This document shows, one piece after another, positions 43,758 to 55,693 of a stretch of 64,000 nucleotides of DNA. Source of the stretch: Areca catechu (taxonomy: Eukaryota; Streptophyta; Magnoliopsida; Arecales; Arecaceae); assembly GCA_021397845.1 (NCBI GenBank), contig CM038043.1:130244013-130308012 (forward strand). Direction: 5' to 3'. The position numbers were made by a program, and so were the translations under genes. The notes under the pieces were generated by a model. It was not told the origin of the DNA and searched no databases. It saw nothing but the letters and a program-made list of their open reading frames with translations. Within the stretch, counting starts at the first letter, position 1, and the number at the start of each line of letters is the position of its first letter.

Positions 43758-45056
43758 TAGGTTAGCGATCACACCCATTGAAGAATTACCTATCAATGAG
43801 TCCTTTCTTGATGAATAACTTATATCGATTACCAAGAACCATGGTATGTCAACATAGTTAATTACATAGCCACTAGTAAAATTTTGATGCACTGGACTAC
43901 TCAGGATAGAATCAATTTTTTTCCAAGTAAAATACTTTATTTGGGATGATCCATATTTATTTAAACAATATCCTAACCTAATTATTAGAAGATGCATCCC
44001 ATATCAAAAAGTTAGGAGCATATTATCCTTTTGCCATAACCAAGCTTGTGGTGGTCATTTTGGAGCTAAAATGATAGCGGCAAAGGTGCTCCAATATAAA
44101 TTTTATTGGCCTAACCTATTTAAAGATGCTTACGAATATTGTAAAAGTTGTGTTAGATGCTAGTAAATAGGCCAGATCATGAAGAGAGATATGATGCCCA
44201 TGAATCCAATCTTGATTGTAAAAATTTTTGATGTATGGAGAATTGACTTTATGGGACCGTTTCCAAAATCTTTTGAAAATGAGTATATTTTAGTGGCTGT
44301 ATATTATATCTCCAAGTGGGTAGAGGAAAAACCTTGTAAAACCAATGACAATAAAATTATTGTAAAATTTTTTAAGGAACATATCATCTCTCGCTTTGGT
44401 ATTCTAAGGGCTATCATTAGTAACCATGGAACACACTTCTGTAACCAGTCCTTTGCATCACTGATAAAAATATAATATTACCCATAAGATGGCCACACCC
44501 TATCACCCACAAACAATTGGGAAAATAAAAGTTTCTAATCAGTAGATTAAACAAATCCTAGAGAAGACCGTGAGCTCCAATAGAAAAGATTGGTCATTTA
44601 AGCTAGTGGATGCACTATAGGCATATGGACTGCCTTTAAGACTAGCTTAGGAATGTCTTCATACAGGCTTGTATTTGGTAAGGCTTATCACTTACCAGTA
44701 GAACTAGAATATAAGGCGATGTGGGCCATAAAATAATTGAACATAGATTTGGACACAGCCAGAGGCTAGAAAAAACTATAGGTGGACAAACTTAAGGAAA
44801 TTAGGAATGAAGCATATGAGAATGCTAAAATTTATAAGGAAAGAACTAAAACCTTCTATGATGAAGCTATTTTTATCTTTTACTCGTGGACAAAAAATCC
44901 TCTTATATAATTCAAGGCTTCACCTATTTCTAGGAAAATTGAGGTCTAGATGGACTGGGCCATATATAATGAAAGAAGTCTTTCCGTATGGAACCATAGA
45001 TATTAAAAATTCAAGTAACGGTGCCATCTTCAAAGTTAATGGATAATGCCTAAAAC
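43753..45056 (+). pseudogene. Athila RNase H end and integrase
   Basis: The first codons complete the RNase H HLSRL motif split by element B. Integrase follows. The HHCC zinc site is visible near 44029-44160 (CHNQACGGHFG ... YCKSCVRC). The core starts with WRIDFMGPFPKS near 44240 (first catalytic Asp kept). The block normally SD(H/G)GTHF reads SNHGTHF near 44428, so Asp is Asn. The block normally GQ.EVSN reads GKIKVSN near 44518, so Glu is Lys. Two of the three DDE residues are therefore lost, both by G-to-A changes. The C-terminal module with GPY and VFPYG is at 44880-45046. Confidence 0.85.
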
Positions 45057-46250
45057 CATTATTGGAATTAGCTACTAAAAAAGTTAAGGAGGCTATGACT
45101 TTACATAAACTAGAATAAGCCATGACATCTGGCTGAAGATGTTAAACTTAATACTTTTTAGGAGGCAACCCAAATTTTTATTATTTTTCCTAATTTTTGT
45201 TTTAGTGATTTTTATTTCTAATGGACTGCTTTACATGGTCGCTCCTAGTATTACACGATGCATATCTCATCCAGGTGATAACTCCTCTTATTTTATTTTT
45301 TCTTACTCCATTAAGAATAATGAAAATTAAGTTGGAGAGTAAGGAAAAATCTTTTTAAAAAATATTTTAAAAATACCTTGAATATTTTGAAAACTTCTTG
45401 AATATTTTGAAAATATCTTGAAAATTTTTGAAAATTTTGAAAATTACTAAAGATTTTAAAAAATTATGTAGAATTTTTTTTTATAAATCATGTGCTATGA
45501 AAGAAGTTTTTAAGCAAAATAGACTATGAAAAGGGAATAGAATTAGATAGTATTTGCTAATTACTATAGCAAGTCAAGAAGTAGACTAGTTGATCAGACT
45601 TTTAGCAACCTACTTAGGTCACCTAAAGCTATTAGCACTTCCATCGCACATCCACACCGATGAGATAAAATAGGTATTAGTTGCAAGGTCAATTGAAGAT
45701 TTAATTATTACTAAAAAACTGATAATTAATATACAGCCCCCATTTAACTTGAATTTGAGGAAAGAGCTAGCTACCTGAAAAGGGGGGGCAAGGTCTGAAC
45801 ATTGGTTTCCTACCGAGTAACTGGATGCCTTCATCTAAGTAAGTATTATTGTTTGCATCAAAAAGTGGATAGTATGAAGATGTCGCTAATAATAATAATA
45901 AAAAAATTATGTGGTATGAAAGCTATCTCAGTTCATAAGCTTGATTGGAGGTGTATAGAAAATTAACCAAAGTAGGTGATAAGCGAAGATACAATTGTTC
46001 TTTACAAGCAAGTACTAAAATACTAAGTTAGCCCTCACAAATACAAGTGTTGTAGACCTTTAGATGAATTCTAAGAAATTTTTAATAGTTTTGACTATGA
46101 AATTTACTTTGAAAACTCAATACCTAGTTAGTAATACTAGCTAATTTCTTTTAACTTTAATCCTATATCTAATTTTATAAGGGAAGATCTTAATGATACA
46201 TGGTTATAAATTAATACTTATATTACATTGCTAAGAGACTAGCAATGAAT
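45057..46250 (+). other. Athila region between integrase and 3' LTR
   Basis: About 1.2 kb with no supportable frame. Some Athila elements carry an env-like ORF here, but I see none. The right half is AT-rich with scattered short repeats. A low-complexity tandem tract lies at 45360-45445. Confidence 0.6.
45360..45445. repeat. AT-rich tandem tract, about 20-bp unit
   Basis: Three to four units of the form (c)ttgaatattttgaaaa follow in succession, then decay into tttgaaaattttgaaaat. Confidence 0.7.
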
Positions 46251-46262
46251 AAGTTAAGGGTG
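46251..46262 (+). other. Athila polypurine tract (decayed)
   Basis: aagttaagggtg directly precedes the 3' LTR start TGATAAGTC. Purine content is high but broken by tt, consistent with age. Confidence 0.55.
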
Positions 46263-48104
46263 TGATAAGTCATTAAATATCCCAATTTAAACATCAAAAT
46301 GAAGAGTAATTTATTTATATTTTTTTAAAATTAATATTTTTATTAATATTTTGTAGAAAATGAGTCCATAGATAAAAATAGCTTAATTTTTAGAATCTAA
46401 TAATACAAACAACACTCAAATCAGAGTTTAAATAGATCTAGAATGAAAAAAAATAATTTAATCAAAATTTGTATGAAGTTTAAAGTAGCCGGTCCACCAT
46501 GGATCGGCTGCTTGATTTACAGAAAAGGAAAATGGTCCATGGCAGCCATTATTGATGGTCCATGGCCCTTGTCCATGGACCAACTTCCTTCCAAAGCTGT
46601 ATTCTTCCTCTATAGAAACATGCCAGAGACCCACCGGAGATGCCATAGAGAAGCCGGCCATCCTTGCTAGATGCTACCACTCACCAAACACCACCACCAT
46701 GATCAGCATGGCCGCCTTCTCCCATCATCACTGTTACTATCATCGCTGACCATCCACCATCCATCAACCACCTCACCATTTCTATCATCCATTACCGCCC
46801 CTGGACAAAAAAGTTGCCTGCCTCTTGAAGTCATAGAGCTCCTCATCGTTGACCCTTCACTGGTCACCATCCTCCACCATTTCTTCTCCATTTGGCCACC
46901 CAGCACCATCATGAGTTGCCTGCCATGACTGACCACTATTTGCTTGCCTGAGATGATTTCTCCCCTACCCATCAACACTACCGAAATGATGATAAATGTT
47001 GTCCATTACATGGCCACTCTTCCCTGCTCCATTGTTGCTGATTCATGACATCACCATCTTCTTCCACTTTTGCTTAACATCACAGCTACCAATTGCCACC
47101 AATCATCATCGTCCGCTCACTGCCGTAGTTCACCTAGGATTGGGAGAAGCCAATAGTAGAATTTGAATTGGAGATGGAGATCTGAGGCATCTAAAAATTG
47201 GTCTAGTCCACTTATGAGAAAAAAGAAAATCGTCGATCACCCATCAACCAACATATTAAATGATTGAGAACATTTTTCACAATATACGACCGATTCTAAC
47301 TCAGATTGACTCCAAATTTGATTGAAAGAAAGCTCTTGATGAGCTCTGTAAAAGGAGGACCCCAGGCAATAGTCCAGGCATCAATTTTCGTAGCAAATTT
47401 TTATTAATATATTTTCTTGCTCTTTTATTTAGATCAGTGTATTAGACTTGAGAAAGAAAAAAAAAATATGAAGGAGATGCTGGCGACAACGATGTGTGGC
47501 TAAACTCCTTTAACCTAGGATGAAGATAAAGCTTGTAACTAGATTCTATTTCTCTTTTTGTACTTGATTTTTATGCAAAAAATTATGCTTTTTTATTCAT
47601 CTTTTGACTCATTTTTCTAATTAAGATTTTGATCTAACATACATGGCCTACACCCTCTATTGACATGTCATGATCTTCGAATATGATACATGCCTAAGAG
47701 AGGTGGATCATGGTATGGTGGGTTAAATCCCTAATTTTGTAAATAAATTAGATAGTTATACTCTAAATAGATGTATCATGATCTCTAGTTATGGCCCATA
47801 CCTAACAAGAGAAATTATATGAATACTTAATTTGCAAGTATTATTGTTATTGCAATATAAAAAAAGAAAATAAAATCCATTTGCATGGTGGATTCAGATT
47901 CCTGGGTTACTTATCTTGCTTTCTTAAATTAATCAATTTAAAAGTGCTTTCTTTTAAAATTACTATTCTATTCTTTTTACAATCCATCTTCTTTGCTCTT
48001 CTCCATGAAATAATTATCCTTGATCCCCGAGGATATGATCCTTACTCATCCTAGTTATAGAAGTGAGTTAGGTTTTTATTTTTGACCATCCATAATAACA
48101 ATCT
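46263..48104 (+). repeat. Athila 3' LTR
   Basis: This 1842-bp LTR pairs with 4608-6461. It keeps the inverted repeat (46533-46582), the GC-richer central block and the same terminal 21 bp. It ends at 48104, directly before the tatgg duplicate. Small ORFs around 46443-46978 are not shared as proteins with the first LTR. Confidence 0.9.
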
Positions 48105-48109
48105 TATGG
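48105..48109. repeat. Athila target-site duplication, right copy (tatgg)
   Basis: Identical partner of 4603-4607, immediately after the 3' LTR end at 48104. Confidence 0.9.
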
Positions 48110-49201
48110 CATGCAAGTGAGTGTTAGTATACATTGCACCATACATGATCAACTTTGTTGAGTACTTTATTGTCAGGAGTATCTCACAGAAGGATATGGG
48201 TATAAATATCCTTATGATCTAAGATCATCCCGGTGATTTGCAAGCAACTTAATGTACTTAGGTGCTGGACTACCTAGATTTCTAATATGATGGAAGGTTA
48301 CTAGGTATAGTCAAGTACTTCTTAAGTTAGTGATAAGTCAAGATGGAATTGATTACTCTTAGATGTTGGAGACAATGCTCTACTTTACTTCAATTTAGCA
48401 AGACCTTGGCCAAGGCAATTCTTGTGATGAGTCATAGGATTTAGCAGGTTGAGACATATTTGGATGTATTATTCGAAGCTAGCAATTAACTCTAAAATCA
48501 TATGATCGGGCACCATTGCTAGATGGTTTCATCGATTAGTTTCAAAATTAGTTCTTGGACTTCCGGCTTAGTATTTGAACCTATGAGGTTATATATAATA
48601 GAAGTTTCTAACCAATTATGATAGTTGACTAATGATTAAGAATCGTTCAACGGTAAAATTATAAATATAATAAATATTTAACCCTATACAAATATTATAA
48701 ATTAATAATTAATTAATTAGTAATTAATTATAGAAGGATTAATTATCAATTGGATTACTAATTAACTTAATTTGATTGAGTGAAGAGATTTAGATCAAGT
48801 CTAATTAAATTTGATTCGATTAGAATTTACCCGATTAGGTTATTTGATGACCTAATCGCTAAGGATTTTTAGTTATGGTTTGATTTAGACTTGGACTTGG
48901 TTAATTTTAGATTTAATTGAAATTTAATTAAACCTAATTGGGATATAATTGGATTGACTCAAGTTGGTTATATTAGTTATAACCAAATTAATTTTGGTTC
49001 CTAACTAATTTTGGTTAAAGCTTAGCAAACCCTTATCTAGCCCAACTAGGTTTTCTATTGGATTTCTCCACAACATTGATTTGAATAAATTCATAAAGAA
49101 TTCATGCCAAATATGTTTTCACACCCTTCCTCTTTTCTTATCTGATTTGAATTAATTTAGGATGAGTTTTAAATTAAAAGGGAGGAGTTTGACTGGGAAT
49201 C
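48105..49201 (+). repeat. copia A 3' LTR, right part
   Basis: Starting with the target duplicate tatgg, this resumes copia A's LTR. Blocks match the D LTR read in the same sense: ggatatgggtat, gatttctaatatg..gatggaaggtt, agatggaattga, tttagcaa, ccattgctagatgg and acctatgaggt. With 4287-4607, about 1418 bp of a roughly 2.3-kb LTR are present. The remainder is missing where element E begins at 49202. Confidence 0.8.
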
Positions 49202-49540
49202 TGTTGATCCCTGGAATGATTTTGATGATAACAAAATATTGGAGCATGCATTTGATTACTAATTATTTTCAAGTATTTTCTAAGTTTTTGTAGGATGATT
49301 TAAATGAACAACCACTCTTCCTATAGCATTGATGTATGTTAAGCTTATTTTAAAAAAAGTATCATGTAATGAAGAGTCCAAAGGAAAATTAATTATGTAT
49401 TCATGAAAATGGGCCACTTTAATGTATTTTTCTTGTTTAAATTTCTTAGATTAGGCTTTGAAGGAGTTGGAAAGTTTTTAGAGTTAGTTGGAAGTCTCTG
49501 GAAGATATTTGAAGAAGTTTGAAGGGTTGTTGGCAAAAAT

Positions 49541-49909
49541 CACTCGAGCTGACTCAAAGCAGAGAGCTGACTCAATGTTTTAGCACGGCACTAAGTTTTC
49601 TGGCATGCAGACATTCGAGCCGACTCGAGAGTGAAGAGTCGACTCAGGTAGAGTTTAATTTTTGAAGTTCTAAGATTTTGAGCCGACTCGAGGGAAATCA
49701 AGCTGACTCATCCAGAATAAAATTTCTCAGACAGACAACCGAGCCGACTCATGTTCAAACGAGCTAACTCTTCCAAAGTTTACAAATTCTCAATTCTGAA
49801 GAACTAGCTAAGAAAGCCGACTTGATGGAGAAGAGCCGACTTGACCAGAGTGATGTTTTAACCTGTCTGAGAATCCGAACTGACTCAAAGCATCCGAGCC
49901 GACTTGAAT
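49541..49909 (+). promoter_or_regulatory. U3 motif array, GAGCCGACTCGA type (element E)
   Basis: About twelve copies of (C)GAGCCGACTCGA or CpG-decayed variants, often in pairs 10-20 bp apart, in a 370-bp window that ends about 120 bp before the TATA box. The same array lies in the second LTR at 59005-59367 and a pair in the spacer at 55838-55883. Looks like a multi-site enhancer; binding factors unknown. Confidence 0.6.
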
Positions 49910-50031
49910 CCAGTTCTAGGTGCATAACGGCTAGTTCTAGAACTTTTTTTTGAATCCAAAAAGTGCTCCAACGATCATTTTTTGAATCCCAATGGTCTAC
50001 AACGGTTATATTCACTTAAAGTTAAAGGAAC

Positions 50032-50040
50032 TATTTATAA
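50032..50040 (+). promoter_or_regulatory. TATA box in element E 5' LTR
   Basis: TATTTATAA, 830 bp into the LTR. The counterpart in the second LTR is at 59495-59503. Confidence 0.5.
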
Positions 50041-50752
50041 GGGATTTGAGCAACTTTTAAACAAGTTAATAAGCTTTTAATGAGTTTTTGTAAGAACACT
50101 CAAGAGAACATTCAAGAAAGTACTCAAGACTACACCAAACTTTCATCAGATTCTTGAGTCATTTATTGAGAAAGATAAGAAGCCTTGAAGAGCGTTCAAA
50201 GAGCAATCAAGAGGGCTTCCCAAAGAGCTACAACTGCAACCATCCGACAATGTTTGTTTTGTCATTGAGTTGATCTATTTTTTAAATTCTTTGTTTGAGT
50301 TGTTTCAAGTATAACATTCGGTTTGTCATTTAGTTGATCTATAACTTGGGTTTGTAAAGATTTTTGGTGAGCCTTTGAAAACCAAGAGTGGGTTGTTAGT
50401 GAGCCCGAGAAAACTAACAGTGCATTAGGTTTTTGGTGATCCCGATTTAAAACCAAGTTTGGATTTTGGATTATGAGCTCGTGAAAACAATCCGGCTATA
50501 TTCCGAGGGTGAATATAGTGAAAATCTCAAGTGGTATCTTGGATAGTGGACGTAGGAGTGAGGTTGCTTTGAACCACTCTAAATTTTCTTGTATTTATGC
50601 TTATGTGATTGTACTTTCTCTTTGATTTTGCATCTCTTACTTAATTCACATCACTCACTACACAAAGTTATTTTAAAAGAAGCACATACTTATGAAAATT
50701 TTTAAAATACCTAATTCACCCCCCCTCTTGGATAAGCCACCTGGGTAATAAC

Positions 50753-50770
50753 TGGTATTAGAGCAGTGTC
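50753..50770 (+). other. element E primer-binding site (initiator tRNA-Met)
   Basis: TGGTATTAGAGCAGTGTC two bases after the LTR. The second copy after LTR 2 (60187) keeps the unmutated TGGTATCAGAGC. Confidence 0.88.
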
Positions 50771-50797
50771 TCTGAATTATACTTAGAATAAAGATTA

Positions 50798-52640
50798 ATG
50801 GCAAATCCCATGAGTACCTCTTTGGCCGAAGGCCAATCTACAAATAGATCTCCACTATTCACAAGCACTAACTACACCTACTGGAAGGCCCGAATGAAAA
50901 TTTACATTCAAGCAGTAGATTTTCAATTATGAAAAATGATTTTAAAAGGACCTCACACACCCACAAAGAAGGTTGATGGTGTGGACATCCCAAAACCTGA
51001 AGAGGAATGGGATGAACATGATATGAAAATGGATGAATTGAATGCCAAAACAATGGATCTCTTATATTATGCTTTGGATGTCAACAAGTTTAACCAAATT
51101 TTTACTTACACTTCTGCAAAAAAAATTTGGGATAAACTTAAAGTAACCCATGAAGGAACCTCCTAAGTGAAAACATCCAAAATTAATCTTCTTGTACATA
51201 GTTATGAATTATTTAAGATGGAACTGAATGAGACTATATCTGCCATGTTCTCATGTTTTATAGATATTATTAATGGTTTAAAGAGTCTTGGTAGGACATA
51301 TTCTAATGCAGAACTCGTGCAAAAGATTTTGAGATCTCTTCCAGATAAATAGGACCTGAAAGTGACTACAATTCAAGAGGCCAAGGATCGCAACATATTA
51401 CCACTGGTTAAACTATTGGATTTCCTGATTACTCATGAGCTGACCATGCAGCATAGAAGTGAAGACGATATAAAGAAGAAAAAATCAATTTCCTTTAAAG
51501 CTATAGCAGAATTGAAGAAACAAATGGAAGAAATAGATGAAGAAAGCCCCTCCTCTGAAGACAATGATATCGCACTTATAGTGAGGAGATTCAAGAAGTT
51601 TATGGATAGGAAAAAGGAAAGATATTGGAAGAAATATCATAGAAAAGGAGAATACAACAAAGAAAGAGGAAAAGATAAAGATAAAGATAAAGATAAAGAG
51701 CAACAGCCCATTTGCTACGAATGCAAGAAACCAGGGCACTTCCATTCTAATTGTCCAAATTTGAAGAAAGTGTGCAAAAAGAAGAAGAAGAAAGCAATGG
51801 TTGTAACTTAGAGCGACAGCGAGGAGTTAACTTCAATTGAAGAAGAAGAGACCACAAAAATAGCGAACATATGTGTAATGGATCTTAAAGATGAGGTAAT
51901 GTCTCTCGAACCTCATGATGAATTTACATTCGAAGAATTAAATACTATATTTCATAAGCTATTATCTAAATACAAAAAGGCCTATATGAAAATTAAAGCT
52001 TTGAGAAATAGCAATGATATTTTATTGAAAGAAAAAGTTGAAATTTCATAAAAGAATAAGATTTTGCAAAAAGAATTAAATAGCTTTTCTAAAAAATATA
52101 AGGCTTTACAAGTTGAAAAGAATAATTATCTTAAAAAGAATAAAGGTTTACTTGAAGAAAATATTGGTTTACAAAAGAAAGTTGAAAAACTCAAGCCATT
52201 GGTTGAAAAATTAACATTAAGTTCAAATAAACTTGAGCTGATTTTAAAAGATCAAAGGAATTCAAAGAACAAAGCTGGAATTGGTTATAACTCTTTGAAT
52301 ACTAATGGAGTTTCAGCTACAAAGTTTATATCCTCAAAATCATTTGTATCAAAGTTTTCAGCACCTAAATTTCATGCATCAAAGTTTTCTATATCGAAAT
52401 CTCTTGCATCTAGAGCTTCAACATATGCATCAAGAGTTGTTTGTTATTCACGCAATGGGGTTGGTCACAAAGCATTTGAATGCAATTTCAAAAGAAATGT
52501 TAAAAGTAAAATTAGAAAGATTTGGGTTTCCAAAGGAACCAATCCTACTGACTTGCAAGGATCCAAGAAAGCTTGGGTACGTAAAAGAACTACTTGATTG
52601 TTTTGCAAGAATGTCTTGCAGCCTAGAATACAAAGAAAAG
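50798..52640 (+). pseudogene. gag: element E gag
   Basis: The start is ATG at 50798 (MANPMSTSLAEGQSTNR), frame kept to at least 52597 apart from stops at 50930, 51164, 51350, 51809 and near 52049. The first four fit Trp or Gln codons changed by one transition. Parts in order: NYTYWKARMKIYIQA, capsid-like AKKIWDKLKVTHEG and SCFIDIINGLKSLG, then a Lys/Asp run from an AAAGAT repeat. An intact CCHC knuckle CYECKKPGHFHSNC lies at 51715-51756. A coiled coil follows (52064-52250), then a Ser/Lys-rich stretch and a second knuckle, CYSRNGVGHKAFEC, with its second Cys replaced by Arg (52442-52483). Confidence 0.87.
51672..51702 (+). repeat. (AAAGAT)n coding microsatellite in gag of E
   Basis: About five AAAGAT units encode Lys-Asp repeats before the CCHC knuckle. 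B and C have KEKE-type runs from different hexamers at the same place, so charge rather than sequence is conserved. Confidence 0.85.
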
Positions 52641-54170
52641 ATGGTATCTGGATAGCGGCTGTTCAAGATATATGATGGATACAAGGAATAATTCATCACC
52701 CTAGAGATGAAGGATGGAGGAATGGTCACTTTTGGTGACAACAATAAGGAGAAGATAATTGGCATCAGTAAGATCAGAATTACTCCTTCCATATTTATTG
52801 AAAATGTATTGCTAGTTGACAAATTGAAACATAATTTATTAAGTATTAGTCAATTATGTGATAGAGGCTTCAAGGTTGTCTTTGAATCTTCAATGTTCAT
52901 TGTAACTAACTCACTTGATTCTAGCACTAAGTTCATTTGGCATAGACTTGGAAACATATATGTGGTAGATTTGAATGATCTAGCCATGTCTAGTAGTACA
53001 AGTCTTATGGCAATGAATGCTAAAACCAAGGAATCTAGCTTACTGTGGCATAGAAGATTAGGTCATGCTAGCATGCACACAATTGCTAAATTAATTTCCA
53101 AAGATCTAGTTAGAGGTTTACCAAAATTTAAAGTTGATTTTGAACATGTTTATGATGCATGCCAAGTAGATAAACAAACTAGGAGTTTTAAATCAAAAAA
53201 TATGGTTTTCACTTCTAAACCTCTAGAACTACTACACATGGATCTATTTGGACTAACTAGGACCACAAGCCTAGATGGCATGAAATATGGACTTGTGATA
53301 GTAGATGATTTTTTAAGATTTACTTGGGTTTTATTTATTGCACACAAAGATGAAGCTTTTAAAGTTTTTCAAAAATTTCACAAGAAAGTTTCGAGCCAGA
53401 AAAATTTTTCAGTTATTTCTATTAGAAGTGATCATGGCACAAAATTTGAAAATCAGTACTTTGATGATTATTGCACTGAGCATGGCATTGATCATAACTT
53501 CTCCGCTCCCAAAATACCACAGCAAAATGGTGTTGTAGAGAGGTAGAATAGGACTTTGAATGAGATGGCCCAATACAATGTTATGTGAAGGAAATCTTTC
53601 GAGATACTTTTGGATAGAAGCTGTGAACACTGCATGCTATATTTTGAACCATCTTTTGATAAGATCTATTCTAAAGAAAACATCCTATGAACTTTGGAAT
53701 GAAAGGAAACCAAGCATTCATTATTTTCATGTATTTGGTTATAAATGCTTTGTGCTAAATAATGGAAAGGATAACCTAGAAAAACTTGATGCTAAATCTG
53801 ATAAAGCTATATTTTTGGATTATTCAATCAATAGAAAATCTTATAGAGTATTTAACAAAAGAACATTAACAGTAGAAGAATCTATTCATGTTATTTTTGA
53901 TGAATCTAACCCCTCACCTTCTAGAAAAGAAGAATGCATTGATAATGATACAAGTGCAATTGATAAAGCTATGGAGGACATAAGCTTAAAGGACAAACCA
54001 ACACAAGAAGGAGAAGAAATGATAAGTAAAGATCATGGTGATCTACCAAGAGAATGGATGTATGTAACTTCACATCCTAAAGATTTGATTATAGGTGATC
54101 CCTCACAAGGTGTTAGGACTAGGTCATCACTTAGAGATGCACATGATTACCTAGCTTTTGTTTCATAAGT
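52641..54170 (+). pseudogene. element E protease site, integrase and linker
   Basis: Protease motif WYLDSGCSRYM at 52642 onward, in frame 1. A shift near 52695 leads to the frame of 52707-53546. That carries MVTFGDNNKEKIIGISKI, KHNLLSISQLCDRGF and LLWHRRLGHASMHT. In YDACQ the first zinc Cys is Tyr. LLHMDLFGLTRTTSLDG holds the first catalytic Asp, IRSDHGTKFEN the second, and PQQNGVVER the Glu. A stop at 53544 and a frame change near 53575 separate the C-terminal part (53560-54168: SRYFWIEAVNTACYILN, SYELWNERKPSIHYFHVFG, YRVFNKRTL) from the core. It ends in an acidic linker and LAFVS. Confidence 0.87.
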
Positions 54171-55693
54171 AGAACCACATAGCATAGAAGTAGAAAATGA
54201 TCCTAATTGGATGATGGCTATGCATGAAGAACTTAATCAATTTGAAAGAAATAATGTATGGACTTTAGTGAATAGACCATTATATCATCCTGTCATAGGA
54301 AGTAAATGGGTTTATAAAAATAAGCTAGATGAAAAAAAATGTAATTAGAAATAAGGCAAGATTAGTGGCTAAAGGATATAATCAAGAAAAAGAAATAGAT
54401 TTTGATAAAATCTATGCACCCGTAGCAAGACTAGAAGCCATAAGATTATTACATGCATTTGCTTGCTACATGAATTTCAAATTATTTTAAATAGATGTAA
54501 AAAGTGTATTTCTAAATGGTTTTATTTCAGAAGAAGTTTTTGTAGAACAACCACCAGGTTTTGAAAATCATGCTCTTCCAAATCATGTTTTCAAACTTAA
54601 CAAAGTATTGTATGGATTAAAACAGGCACCTAGAGCATGGTATGATAGACTGAGCAAATTTTTACTTGAAAATGACTTTGTTAGAGGAAATGTAGATTCA
54701 ACATTATTTATTAAGAAGAAAGAAAATGATATGTTAGTTGTACAAATTTATGTAGATGACATTATTTTTGGTGTAACTAATGAGAATTTATGTAGAGATT
54801 TTGCTGAGCTTATACAGGGCGAATTTGAAATGAGCTTGATAGGTGAACTAACATACTTTCTTGGACTCCAAATTAAGCAAACAAAGAAATAATTTTTTAT
54901 CAACCAAGCAAAGTACATCAAGAAAATCTTTAAGAAGTTTGGTATGGAGTTATCCAAAGAAATGAGCACACCCATGAGCCCCTCCTGCAGACTAGATAAA
55001 GATGAAGATGGTCACAACATTGATCAAAAGCTTTATTGAGGTATGATTGGATCACTATTATATTTAACTGCTAGTAAGCCTGATATCTTGTTCAGTATAT
55101 GTATATGTGATAGATTTCAATCAAATCCTAAAAAATCACATATACTTGCTATTAAAAGAATCATAAGATATCTATAAGGAACAAGTAATATAGGTCTATG
55201 GTATTCTAAGCTATCTTCATTGAATTTAATTGAATTTTCTGATGCTGATTATGGTGGATATAAAATTGATAGAAAAAGTACCAGCGATACTTGTCAATTT
55301 CTAGGGTTGAACTTAATTTCAGGGCACTATAAGAAATAAAACTCTATAGCACTATCTATTACTGAGGTAGAGTATGTGACTGCAGGGAGTTGTTGTGCAC
55401 AAGTGCTTTGGATTAGGCAATAACTAAAAGACTTTGATGTTATTCAAACAAAAATTTCTATCAAATATGATAACACAAGTGCTATTAATTTGAGAAAGAA
55501 CCTTATTCAGCATTTTAGAACAAAACATATAGAAATTAGACATCACTTTATTAGGGATCATGTACAAAATAAAAATATTGAACTTGAATTTATTCCAACA
55601 GAAAATCAATTTGCTGACATCTTTACTAAGCTACTTAATGAAGAAAGATTTCAAATGGTTAGAGGAGAATTAGGTTTAGGTGACCCATTTTAG
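54171..55693 (+). pseudogene. element E reverse transcriptase and RNase H
   Basis: RT starts with NPNW-type WMMAMHEELNQFERNNVWTLV. An A-run indel near 54335 moves it into the frame that holds to the stop at 55691. Blocks: KARLVAKGYNQEKEIDFD, VLYGLKQAPRAWYDRL (54608), YVDD at 54749-54760, SLIGELTYFLGLQI. RNase H has FSDADYGGYKIDRKSTS near 55240 and KHIEIRHHFIRDHVQ with FADIFTKLL at the end. In-frame stops at 54488, 54890, 55037, 55175, 55337 and 55421 fall at positions where relatives have Gln or Arg. Each is explained by one C-to-T change. The ORF ends DPF-TAG as in element B. Confidence 0.9.

Larger units (their letters stand above)
4608..48104 (+). mobile_element. Athila-type Ty3/gypsy retrotransposon, interrupted by SIRE copia B
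   Basis: The element runs from TGATAAGTC to GATC(A/T), has LTRs of 1854 and 1842 bp, and is flanked by the identical 5-bp duplication tatgg at 4603-4607 and 48105-48109. Its own sequence is 4608-11992 plus 43753-48104, about 11.7 kb. Gene order is gag, protease, RT-RNase H, integrase, with a non-coding tail of over 1 kb, typical of Athila. By eye the LTRs differ at roughly one base in seven, making it the oldest insertion in the nest. Nothing in it can be functional. Confidence 0.92.
49202..50750 (+). repeat. element E 5' LTR
   Basis: A 1549-bp LTR, start TGTTGATCCCTGGAATG, end CTGGGTAATA (terminal CA mutated to TA). Motif array 49541-49909, TATA box 50032-50040. Confidence 0.92.

Noticed and set aside
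45619..45834. Possible env-like ORF of the Athila element (minus strand)
   Set aside because: Wrong strand for the element, short, with no similarity to known Athila extra ORFs.
51485..51745. Hydrophobic minus-strand ORF with Phe/Ile runs
   Set aside because: Antisense shadow of the Lys/Glu/Asp-rich part of gag; the same artefact occurs opposite gag of B and C.
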